DNA of 43,249 nt, taken from assembly GCA_903875135.1 (NCBI GenBank), contig CAIQUZ010000078.1, positions 1 to 43,249 on the forward strand, written 5' to 3'. Origin of the DNA: an uncultured beta proteobacterium. Lineage in GTDB: Bacteria; Pseudomonadota; Gammaproteobacteria; Burkholderiales; Burkholderiaceae. The position numbers and the translations under genes were made by a program. Below are positions 16,823 to 24,385 of this stretch, piece after piece (within the stretch, counting starts at the first letter, position 1; the number at the start of each line of letters is the position of its first letter). The notes beneath the pieces are model-generated. The model did no database searches. It saw only the letters and a list, made by a program, of their open reading frames with translations, and was not told the origin of the DNA.

Positions 16823-18721
16823 ATGGCTTTATTTGTACTTAGTGATGCCCAACTCGCATACGGGCACGTAGATTTGTTAGCAAACACCTCATTTTCTTTA
16901 GAGGAGGGTGAAAGAGTCGGGTTAATTGGTAGAAATGGCGCCGGTAAATCCTCTTTTTTAAAAATCGTCGCTGAGTTAGAAAAGCCTGATGCTGGGTTAA
17001 TCCAGAAACAACAAGGCATTCGGATTGCCTATGTTGCTCAAGAGCCTATCTTTTTGTCAACTGATTCTGTGTTTGACACTGTTGCTAAAGGGTTAGAGGA
17101 AATTCGGCACTTAAGAACTGAGTATGAAACCTTAAGCATGCAAGAGTGGAACGATGAGGTCGGTCATCAGCTTGATGTGTTGTACGGCAAGATTGACGCT
17201 AGTGAGGGATGGGCTTGGGAGCAAAAAATTGAAGAAGTTCTTCATCAATTGCACCTCGACGGAACACGTTTAATGTCTGAACTGTCAGGGGGGAATAAAA
17301 AGAGAGTTGCCTTAGCTCAAGCCTTGGTGACCAAACCAGATGTCTTATTACTCGATGAGCCGACTAACCATTTGGATATGGACTCCATTGAATGGTTGGA
17401 GCAGCTTTTGATTGATATGAACCGCTCTCTTGTCTTTATTACGCATGATCGCGCTTTTTTAGACAAGGTGGCCACCCGTATTATTGAACTAGATCGTGGG
17501 ATTATTCGAAGTTATCCAGGAAATTTTCAATCCTATTTGAGTCTTAAAGAACGTCAATTAATGGATGAATCTTTAGCGAATGCAAGAGCGGACAAATTAC
17601 TTGCCCAAGAAGAGGTTTGGATAAGGCAAGGGGTTGAAGCGAGAAGGACGCGAAGTGTCAGTCGGATTGCGAGATTAGAGCACTTGCGAGAACAACGTTC
17701 ACAGCGAAGAGAGTTAGTCGGGCAGGTAAAGTTAGACATTAAGACGGGTGATAGAACCGGCAAAATTGTGGCAGCCTTGGATAATATTTCACTCTCCTTT
17801 GGGAAAAAAATTATCGTAAAAGATTTTACGGCCACTATTTTAAGGGGCGATAAGGTTGGATTATTGGGACCCAATGGCGCTGGAAAATCTACTTTATTAA
17901 AAATCATCTTAGGGCAGTTAGCGCCGAATAAAGGAGAGGTTAAGCAAGGCAGTATGATTGAAATTGCTTATTTTGATCAACTTCGAGAAGCGTTAGATTT
18001 AGATGCCACACTGGAGGATTTTATTAGTCCAGGGAGTGAGTGGGTTGAAATTGGTGGGCAGCGCAAACACGTGAAGAGTTATTTAAACGATTTCTTGTTT
18101 TCCCCAGAGCGTGCACGTTCTCCGATTAAGACGCTTTCTGGTGGTGAAAGAAATCGCCTTTTACTAGCTCGTCTGTTTGCTAAACCGGCCAATGTATTGG
18201 TTTTGGATGAGCCGACTAATGATTTAGATATTGATACTTTGGATTTGTTAGAAGAGTTTTTGCAAGACTACAAAGGAACTGTCTTTTTGGTCAGTCATGA
18301 TCGGCAGTTTCTTGATAACGTGGTCACTAGTATGATTGCCTTTGAGGGGGACGGACAGTGGCGGGAGTACGAGGGTGGTTATGAGGATTGGAAGATTCAA
18401 AATCAGCGCCGTTTAGATTTACAAAAAACGAGAACAGTCACAGAAGAAAAGTCGAGCAAGTTACCAAAAGTAAAAGAAGATTCAAAGCCGAATAAAAAGC
18501 TAACGATCAACAAATATCAGCAAATTGAATTAGATAAAATAACTGTTCAAATTGAAACTTTAGAGCAAGAGCAAGTGAAGATTTCCACAAAGTTAAGTGA
18601 GCCAGGCTTATATGCAGAAAAACCACAGGTAGCAAAGGACCTTCAGGTGAAGGCCGGTGAGATTGATGCTAAGCTCGAGACACTCATGTCAAAATGGGAA
18701 GAGTTGATGGCGCAGGGTTGA
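16823..18721 (+). CDS. uup: ABC-F ATPase Uup
   Basis: Soluble ABC-F protein of 632 aa that in other bacteria acts on ribosomes and influences transposon excision. Two ATPase domains are complete: Walker A GRNGAGKSS (36-44) and GPNGAGKST; signatures LSGGNKKRVALAQ and LSGGERNRLLLAR; Walker B DVLLLDEPTNHLD and NVLVLDEPTNDLD. Between them is the charged linker typical of ABC-F. The C-terminal 70 residues (TINKYQQIELDKITVQIETL and onward) form the predicted coiled coil of Uup. The frame opens at a TTG at 16784, but the family start MALFVLSDAQLAYG fits the ATG at 16823; no clear Shine-Dalgarno is seen, so the message may be near-leaderless. The SDR gene follows 21 bases later. Confidence 0.92.
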   Translation: MALFVLSDAQLAYGHVDLLANTSFSLEEGERVGLIGRNGAGKSSFLKIVAELEKPDAGLIQKQQGIRIAYVAQEPIFLSTDSVFDTVAKGLEEIRHLRTEYETLSMQEWNDEVGHQLDVLYGKIDASEGWAWEQKIEEVLHQLHLDGTRLMSELSGGNKKRVALAQALVTKPDVLLLDEPTNHLDMDSIEWLEQLLIDMNRSLVFITHDRAFLDKVATRIIELDRGIIRSYPGNFQSYLSLKERQLMDESLANARADKLLAQEEVWIRQGVEARRTRSVSRIARLEHLREQRSQRRELVGQVKLDIKTGDRTGKIVAALDNISLSFGKKIIVKDFTATILRGDKVGLLGPNGAGKSTLLKIILGQLAPNKGEVKQGSMIEIAYFDQLREALDLDATLEDFISPGSEWVEIGGQRKHVKSYLNDFLFSPERARSPIKTLSGGERNRLLLARLFAKPANVLVLDEPTNDLDIDTLDLLEEFLQDYKGTVFLVSHDRQFLDNVVTSMIAFEGDGQWREYEGGYEDWKIQNQRRLDLQKTRTVTEEKSSKLPKVKEDSKPNKKLTINKYQQIELDKITVQIETLEQEQVKISTKLSEPGLYAEKPQVAKDLQVKAGEIDAKLETLMSKWEELMAQG

Positions 18722-18742
18722 AGTACAACGAAGGAGATAAGC

Positions 18743-19528
18743 ATGGATTTTGGAATAAAAGATAAAGTTGCATTGGTACTAGCTTCAAGTAAGGGGCTAG
18801 GTCGTGCTATTGCGATTTCGTTAGCTAAAGAGGGTGTCAAGGTCATTCTTACAGGAAGAAGCGTTGATGAGATGAATGCCACTGCCAAAGAAATTACGGC
18901 TGTTGGCGGCTATGCTTATGTACTGCCTTGGGACTTGCATCAATTAGACCAAATTGATGCCAAAGTAAGTCAAATTGAGAAGGATGTTGGTCCGATTGAT
19001 ATCTTGATTAATAATTCTGGGGGACCGCCAATGAGTCAGGCGTTTAATCAATCGATTGAATTATGGCAAACGAGTTTTAATCAGATGATTCTGATGATCA
19101 TGAAGGTGACTGACCGGGTTTTGCCCGGCATGAGAGAGCGCAAGTGGGGACGAGTGATTACGACGACTAGTTCTGGGACCGTTTCACCCATCGCGAATTT
19201 AGCTATCTCTAATACCTTACGTATGGCCTTAAATGGTTGGTCAAAAACATTATCGAATGAGGTTGCTGCTGAGGGAGTCACTGTTAATATCATTCTCCCT
19301 GGTCGAATCTTGACCGACCGTATTATGCATTTAGACGGACAGCGCGCAGTTAAAGAGGGCAAACCATTGGAGGAGATTACGCAAAAGAGTGTGAGTACAA
19401 TCCCAATGAAACGCTACGGCACACCCTCAGAATATGCCGATGCGGCAACATTTTTAGCAAGTCAACAAGCTTCTTACATTACTGGTACATCATTACGTGT
19501 CGATGGTGGAAGTTTTGCGGGGCTTTAA
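18743..19528 (+). CDS. SDR-family protein with a degenerate catalytic site
   Basis: Rossmann-fold short-chain dehydrogenase-like protein, 261 aa. The cofactor loop is LASSKGLGRA (residues 13-22) in place of the usual TGxxxGxG, and NNSGGPP replaces NNAG. A Ser pair (S143-S144) is present, but the YxxxK catalytic pair is replaced by S156 and R160 (AISNTLRMALNGW). This matches what I know of an atypical BKR-like SDR subgroup that lacks a perfect catalytic tetrad. It may bind a nucleotide without classical reductase activity. The C-terminal VDGGS is normal. AAGGAG precedes the ATG by 7 bases. Its end overlaps the start of the large permease gene by about 26 bases in another frame. Confidence 0.87.
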   Translation: MDFGIKDKVALVLASSKGLGRAIAISLAKEGVKVILTGRSVDEMNATAKEITAVGGYAYVLPWDLHQLDQIDAKVSQIEKDVGPIDILINNSGGPPMSQAFNQSIELWQTSFNQMILMIMKVTDRVLPGMRERKWGRVITTTSSGTVSPIANLAISNTLRMALNGWSKTLSNEVAAEGVTVNIILPGRILTDRIMHLDGQRAVKEGKPLEEITQKSVSTIPMKRYGTPSEYADAATFLASQQASYITGTSLRVDGGSFAGL

Positions 19529-21998
19529 ACAACGGATTTTACAAAGCAATGAATTAATTTGGTTGTTTGTTGCTTTGGTTGTGTCTGTGACAGCTATTAC
19601 TAGCGTCACGTTTTTGGCAGATCGACTTAATCAATCTTTTCAGCAGAACGCCCATGATCTCATAGGAGCTGATGTGATTGTTCGAGGCGATCAAGAACTC
19701 GATCGCTATTTTGAGAGCACCGCCAAAAACTTGGATTTGGCTGTAGCACATACTGTCATTTTTTCAACGATGATGCGAACCGGTGTGCAAAGCAAGTTGG
19801 TTTCCCTCAAAGCTGTTTCTCATCAATATCCTTTGCGTGGAAAGATGACATTAGCCCAAGAAGGTCGAGGACTATTGCCCGGTGAGATTTGGTTAGAGCC
19901 TCAATTGGCTAGAAATTTAAAGATTCAAATTGGGGATCAGGTGCTGCTAGGGGAAAAATCTTTTCTGGTATCGAATCTGATTATTAAAGAGCCTGATCGA
20001 GGGGCTACTTTTATGAATTTTGCGCCAAGAGCCATGATTAGCGAAGAAGACCTTGAGGCAACTGGATTGATTGGCATTGGAAGTAGGGTAACTTATCGAT
20101 TGCTAGTTGCAGGACAAGATCAAAAAAATGTTGCTCGCGATTTGAAAAATGTGGATGAATTTAGTACTTTGGCAAAAGCTTATATTGCATCAAAAAATCT
20201 CCGAGGAGTTCGTTTGGAGGGTTTGGACAACGGCCAACCATTACTACGAAAAACGATTGATCAGGCGAGTCGTTTTTTGTCGCTCGTTGCCATATTGACG
20301 GGAATGATTTCTGCGGTTGGAATTGGTTTGGCAAGCCGACGTTATGTAAAAAAACAGGTGATTACTACAGCGGTCTGGCGATGTTTTGGAGCGAGTGGTG
20401 CGCAAATTCTCCAAAAGCATGTACGTTATTTTTTGCAGATCATGTTAGGAGCAAGTGCGGTGGGCGTTGCATTGGGATATGGGCTGCAAGAGGTTTTGAT
20501 TCGTGTCATGCAAGGTCTTCTAGATCAGCAATTACCTAGTCCGAGTTTTTTGCCAATATTGTGGGGGTTTTTAGTTGCATTCATCCTACTTTTTGGATTT
20601 TCGATTCCTTCTTTGCTAGCCCTATTAAAAGTGTCACCCATGGTAGTTCTTCGTAAAGAAAATATTACTTTGCAATTTAATGAGTGGATTGCTGCCTTAT
20701 TGGGTATTGGCAGTTATTTTGTTTTACTGGTGTGGATCGCCCATAATATTCGTTTGAGTCTGATTGTTTTAGCTTCGTTTGTGGGAGCGTGTTTCATCTT
20801 TGTCGCATGTGCTTACTTGATAGTGAAATATATTGGTAAAAAAGTAGCGAGACCCGGATACACATTACCTGGAATTCGATTTAGCGCTCAAAGAATTGTT
20901 GGCAATCCATCGTGGATGAGTTTTCAGATTACTTCTTTAGGTATTGCGATGTTAGCGATATTGTTGCTCGTGGTTATCCGTGTTGATGTTTTAAATGCTT
21001 GGCAAGGAAGTGTTCCAAGGAGTGCCAACAATCGCTTTATATTAAATGTGTTGCCCGATCAGAAAGATGCGGTTGAGGAACAACTTCGATATCAATTACA
21101 TTACCCAGACTTCGATTCTTATCCAATGATTCGAGGACGCTTAATTGCAATTAATCATCATGATCTTCAAAGTCAGGACTTTGAAGATGAAAACACCAAG
21201 AGATTGGTAGAACGAGAATTTAATTTATCGTACTCATCATCATTGCCTTCAAAAAATCGGATTATTGCCGGTAGTTGGATGACACCTGGTAATCCAAATC
21301 AAGTCTCCATGGAAGCTGGGATCATGAAATCTCTCCATACTCAGTTAGGGGATGTTTTAACGTTTGACGTTGCAGGTCATCTGTATGAAGTACAGATTAC
21401 TTCTGTCAGAAAATTGGATTGGAATTCGATGCGCGTCAATTTCTTTGCGATGATGCCAATTGATCTTTTAAAAGATGCGCCACAAAGTTGGATCATGGCC
21501 TTTCGACAGGACGAAACACAGCGCTTAGATATGGATATTGTTGATCGTTTTCCGAATATTACCGCCATCAATATTCAGGATTCATTAACTCAGGTACAGG
21601 ACATTCTAGGGAAATTAATCTTTGCGATTCAAATTCTCTTCATTTTTACTTTGCTAGCGGGGCTTATTGTTTTAATGATCGCATTAGTAACTGTTCAAGA
21701 ACAACGCATGAAAGAGGTCGCGGTGTTAAAGACCTTGGGTGCTGATCGGGTATTTTTAATGAAAGTCTGGTTATTTGAATTAATTCTTTCCGGGAGTATT
21801 GCCGGATTCTTAAGTGGTGGATTTGCTAGTTTTACGGGTTGGTATTTAGCCAACTACTTACTCGAAATTGAAATGGACTTTACTTGGTGGATTTTTGGTT
21901 TGGGCTTCTTGATGGGAATTATATTAAATAGTTTGGCTAGTTTGTGGCTTCGAAGAAAGACATTTGAAGCTTCGCCGCTGATGATACTGCAAACCTAA
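19503..21998 (+). CDS. Large FtsX-type ABC transporter permease (YbbP-like)
   Basis: Inner-membrane protein of 831 aa with an N-terminal helix (ELIWLFVALVVSVTAITSVT), a periplasmic domain of about 200 residues, a first group of helices (about 265-470), a second periplasmic domain and a final FtsX domain of three helices near 700-831 (VTVQEQRMKEVAVLKTLGAD is the conserved cytoplasmic loop). This is the YbbP/LolCE-like layout of permeases that usually pair with a YbbA-type ATPase and move or shear hydrophobic substrates. No such ATPase gene lies beside it. Start candidates are ATG 19503, GTG 19506 and TTG 19512, all within the end of the SDR gene; GGTGGAAG favours the later ones. Translation is probably coupled to the SDR. 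Confidence 0.85.
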   Translation: MVEVLRGFKQRILQSNELIWLFVALVVSVTAITSVTFLADRLNQSFQQNAHDLIGADVIVRGDQELDRYFESTAKNLDLAVAHTVIFSTMMRTGVQSKLVSLKAVSHQYPLRGKMTLAQEGRGLLPGEIWLEPQLARNLKIQIGDQVLLGEKSFLVSNLIIKEPDRGATFMNFAPRAMISEEDLEATGLIGIGSRVTYRLLVAGQDQKNVARDLKNVDEFSTLAKAYIASKNLRGVRLEGLDNGQPLLRKTIDQASRFLSLVAILTGMISAVGIGLASRRYVKKQVITTAVWRCFGASGAQILQKHVRYFLQIMLGASAVGVALGYGLQEVLIRVMQGLLDQQLPSPSFLPILWGFLVAFILLFGFSIPSLLALLKVSPMVVLRKENITLQFNEWIAALLGIGSYFVLLVWIAHNIRLSLIVLASFVGACFIFVACAYLIVKYIGKKVARPGYTLPGIRFSAQRIVGNPSWMSFQITSLGIAMLAILLLVVIRVDVLNAWQGSVPRSANNRFILNVLPDQKDAVEEQLRYQLHYPDFDSYPMIRGRLIAINHHDLQSQDFEDENTKRLVEREFNLSYSSSLPSKNRIIAGSWMTPGNPNQVSMEAGIMKSLHTQLGDVLTFDVAGHLYEVQITSVRKLDWNSMRVNFFAMMPIDLLKDAPQSWIMAFRQDETQRLDMDIVDRFPNITAINIQDSLTQVQDILGKLIFAIQILFIFTLLAGLIVLMIALVTVQEQRMKEVAVLKTLGADRVFLMKVWLFELILSGSIAGFLSGGFASFTGWYLANYLLEIEMDFTWWIFGLGFLMGIILNSLASLWLRRKTFEASPLMILQT

Positions 21999-22004
21999 CA
22001 CGAC

Positions 22005-22532
22005 TTATTGTTGATGAACAAGAATCAACTTTGTCTTTGCTAGACGATCCGCCAGCGATTGGGCACCAGATGGGTTGTGGCGATCAAATAAGCAAGTCAA
22101 AGGCCAAAATAAGAGAATCATGAAAAAAAGTAGCTCAATGGTTGGCCAGTGACCTAAGGGATACTGAAACACATATTTAAAAACAATATAGATAAGAATC
22201 GTTGGGATTAGCCATAGAGATGAAATTGCATAACGAATCAATGCTTGGCTTCTTTTTAGCAAGAGATCATTTTCATCGACCATTTTTACTTTCCACGTTT
22301 GCATTGCTAAAGTTTGTCCAGTTCTAGTCCAATACCAGGTGAAGTAGACTCCAAAAAGTACATATACATGACCAAAGGCGAGCCAGTTAGGTAGTTGGAT
22401 ATTCAATAGAATACCAAGAAGTAGGGATGGTACTAGATAACCAATGGCCCACACACCCAGCAGAATCAACATTTCATACAATGTGATTGAAATCCGACGT
22501 CGAATGCTTGGTGCTTGAAAAGTATTTTGCAA
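22005..22532 (-). CDS. RDD-family membrane protein
   Basis: Integral membrane protein of 175 aa with about four hydrophobic helices: MLILLGVWAIGYLVPSLLLG, HVYVLFGVYFTWYW, a third around SSLWLIPTILIYIVF and a fourth around LLFFMILLFWPLTCLF. The RDD hallmark residues Arg and Asp appear as SIRRRI near the N-terminus and as DRHNP and LADRLAKT at the C-terminus. RDD proteins have been linked to ion or small-molecule transport; the substrate is unknown. It is the last gene of a tight minus-strand operon (sigma factor, DUF3619, DUF3106, RDD; gaps of 12, 5 and 7 bases) and converges on the permease gene with 6 bases between stops. Confidence 0.85.
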   Translation of the reverse strand: MQNTFQAPSIRRRISITLYEMLILLGVWAIGYLVPSLLLGILLNIQLPNWLAFGHVYVLFGVYFTWYWTRTGQTLAMQTWKVKMVDENDLLLKRSQALIRYAISSLWLIPTILIYIVFKYVFQYPLGHWPTIELLFFMILLFWPLTCLFDRHNPSGAQSLADRLAKTKLILVHQQ

Positions 22533-22539
22533 AACGAAA

Positions 22540-23034
22540 TTAATTAGTTTTAAGAGATGGAGAGTTAACTAAGGAGGGTTTTCTTATTTTATTTTTTTCC
22601 GCGGCTTCATCCGCTAATTGTTTTTTTTCTTCTAGTGAAAGTTGCTGATAGGCCTCCCACGCCTCAGATTTTTTCTCATTTGGAATATCAAGACTTTTGA
22701 TGAAGTTGGATCTTGCAATTCGCCGATCTTTTGTCGATAGTTTTGCCCAATCAGCCATTCTTGATTTCAGTCTTTCACGCTCTACATCCGGAAGGGTGTC
22801 ATATTTGTTTGACAGTTGAATCCATTTAACTTTTTGTTCTGGAGAGAGGGTACTCCAGTCCTCTTCTAGAGTCGACAAAGTTTCTTTTTGCGAAGTGGAT
22901 AGACTACTCCAGCTTGGCCCGTTGGATAAAACAGACTGAGCAAACGAGAAATTAGAGCTTCCAAAGAAAATGCTCATAGCGAGGAAGATCGTCATTACGA
23001 AATTTCTACGCATGGTTTGATTAACTTTATTCAA
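22540..23034 (-). CDS. DUF3106 family exported protein
   Basis: Predicted periplasmic protein of 164 aa. A signal peptide (residues about 10-32, NFVMTIFLAMSIFFGSSNFS, cut after FAQ) is followed by repeated short helical units of the form W-x2-LS-x2-QK/E-x2-L: SWSSLSTSQKETL, DWSTLSPEQKVKW, DWAKLSTKDRRIA, and AYQQLSLEEKKQL. This repeat is the DUF3106 pattern. It is superficially like the helical repeats of periplasmic sensor proteins such as those partnered with ECF sigma factors (CnrX-like), an analogy and not a homology claim. It lies between DUF3619 and RDD genes in the sigma-factor operon. Function unknown. Confidence 0.82.
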   Translation of the reverse strand: MNKVNQTMRRNFVMTIFLAMSIFFGSSNFSFAQSVLSNGPSWSSLSTSQKETLSTLEEDWSTLSPEQKVKWIQLSNKYDTLPDVERERLKSRMADWAKLSTKDRRIARSNFIKSLDIPNEKKSEAWEAYQQLSLEEKKQLADEAAEKNKIRKPSLVNSPSLKTN

Positions 23035-23039
23035 AGATC

Positions 23040-23603
23040 TTATTGATTATTACTAAGGTCTGAGGCAGTCGATCCCGAGTTTTTTAGATTAGTGGATTCT
23101 TGATCAACGCTCGTGTTGTTGGAGTTCGTTGATTCAATCTGAGACGCAATCGCTTTCTCTTCTTCTTTTGCTTGCGCCAGCATTTTTTTCATGAACAACC
23201 TAAACCCATCATCAGCATAAGCATCAGGCGGAACGGAGTCAGTAAGAATCGCAGTATCAACATCAACGATATCGTTGATTCGCGCGTTTTGTTGCCATTG
23301 TGCGATGGCAAAGACCAACATTAATACGACAAAGATAGGACCAATTGGGCCCATTTTGGGAAGAAAGCTCGTTTTAATTGATTTTGTTGAGGGTGCAATA
23401 GAATGCCCCATTTTTTTCTGAGTTAACGCCAACTCACGAGACTGTTCAAGACGCTGTAATACTTTTGGTGAAAGATGGGCCAGTTCTCTATCGAGTGAGC
23501 GGGCTACTGTTTTGCCAATTTGATCGACAAAAAGGGCGTCACTTTCCAGATGATTTGCTAGAGAGGTTTCTAAAATAGAGTTGCTTGTTGGCGAAGAATT
23601 CAT
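23040..23603 (-). CDS. DUF3619 protein, candidate anti-sigma factor
   Basis: Single-pass membrane protein of 187 aa. The cytoplasmic N-terminal part (residues 1-80) has VDQIGKTVARSLDRELAHLS and VLQRLEQSRELAL, typical of DUF3619. One hydrophobic helix follows (about 84-103, GPIFVVLMLVFAIAQW), then DVDTAILTDSVPPDAYADDGF, a conserved family block, and a low-complexity Ser/Asn/Thr tail. It begins 12 bases after the sigma factor gene. The topology, position and order match an anti-sigma factor whose N-terminus binds the sigma factor, but this is inferred from context; no zinc-binding HxxxCxxC anti-sigma motif is present. Confidence 0.8.
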   Translation of the reverse strand: MNSSPTSNSILETSLANHLESDALFVDQIGKTVARSLDRELAHLSPKVLQRLEQSRELALTQKKMGHSIAPSTKSIKTSFLPKMGPIGPIFVVLMLVFAIAQWQQNARINDIVDVDTAILTDSVPPDAYADDGFRLFMKKMLAQAKEEEKAIASQIESTNSNNTSVDQESTNLKNSGSTASDLSNNQ

Positions 23604-23615
23604 AAGGTTTTGATT

Positions 23616-24182
23616 TTAAAAGCTAATTCCAAGTTTTCTTAAAGCTGCTGCAAGAGTTTGGCTGGCTCTTGAGCAGTGTGTTTTAACACTTCCTTCACTA
23701 CATCCCATTGCTTGCGCAGTTTCAGAAATATCCAGTTCTTCCCAATAACGCATGAGAAAGGCTTCTCGTTGACGCTTAGGTAACTTTTCTATCTCTTTTT
23801 CTAAAATTGTCGATAATTCCATTCTTTCTAACTGTAGCGAAGATTCTTTTCCATAGCTTGAACTGTCTGGATTCTCAAAAAAGTCCTGTGGATCAATATC
23901 TTCCCCTTCATCATTTTTACCAAATTTAGAGAAGAGAGTAACCCAAGTGTTTCTTACCTTTTGACGTCTAAACCAGTCTTTTGTACAGTTTTGCACAATT
24001 CTTGTGAAAAGTAATGGTAATTCTTCAATATTTTTGTCTCCATAACTTTGTGAAAGTTTAATCATGGAGTCTTGCACGATATCCAGTGCGGCATCTTCAT
24101 CCCTAACGGCGTAAACCACTTGCTTGAAGGCACGTTTTTCGCTGGATTTAAGGAAGTCGGATAGTTCTTTTTGAGATGCCAT
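23616..24182 (-). CDS. ECF-type RNA polymerase sigma factor
   Basis: Sigma-70 family protein of 188 aa from the ATG at 24182 with only regions 2 and 4. Region 2 is seen in DEDAALDIVQDSMIKLSQ and continues to QNCTKDWFRRQKVRN. Region 4 has the helix-turn-helix LDISETAQAMGCSEGSVKTH followed by CSRASQTLAAAL. A linker of about 45 residues, rich in Asp/Ser, is longer than in many ECF factors. The frame extends to a TTG at 24203, less likely. It leads a four-gene operon with DUF3619, DUF3106 and RDD genes and is divergent from ilvI. ECF operons are often self-activated; an inverted repeat in the shared upstream region could be part of such control. Confidence 0.9.
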   Translation of the reverse strand: MASQKELSDFLKSSEKRAFKQVVYAVRDEDAALDIVQDSMIKLSQSYGDKNIEELPLLFTRIVQNCTKDWFRRQKVRNTWVTLFSKFGKNDEGEDIDPQDFFENPDSSSYGKESSLQLERMELSTILEKEIEKLPKRQREAFLMRYWEELDISETAQAMGCSEGSVKTHCSRASQTLAAALRKLGISF

Positions 24183-24214
24183 AGGTTGAATTTTAGACTT
24201 CAATTCGCTGGATT

Positions 24215-24246
24215 TGTAGAAATATACTACAGAAATGTAATATAAT
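24215..24246. promoter_or_regulatory. Divergent control region of sigma-factor operon and ilvI
   Basis: An inverted repeat TGTAG-AAATATA-CTACA (24215-24231) lies just upstream of a perfect TATAAT (24241-24246) preceded by TGTAA. TATAAT faces ilvI, about 140 bases before its ATG, leaving a leader of about 130 bases that contains no leucine/valine-rich peptide. No good -35 hexamer lies 16-18 bases upstream, so activation by a protein bound at the repeat is possible. Confidence 0.4.
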
Positions 24247-24385
24247 CGTTAGTTCGCTTGTACTAAACCTTTCAAAAGATGGATTGAGAACAATACAAGC
24301 AAAGCGGTTCAACGTTTGGCCACAAGCAAAACCAAGAACAGACCAACCAATTTTTTGCCGAAAATTGCAAAGGACTATAGAGAAA

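Noticed and set aside
22010..22029. Terminator between the permease and RDD genes (GTTGAT/ATCAAC)
   Set aside because: It lies inside the RDD coding end and has no T-run on either strand.
24284..24385. N-terminal extension of ilvI or a leader peptide
   Set aside because: The extension starts at a TTG with no ribosome site and reads atypically; the stretch has no run of Leu, Val or Ile codons, and the only ATG before 24386 gives a two-codon frame.
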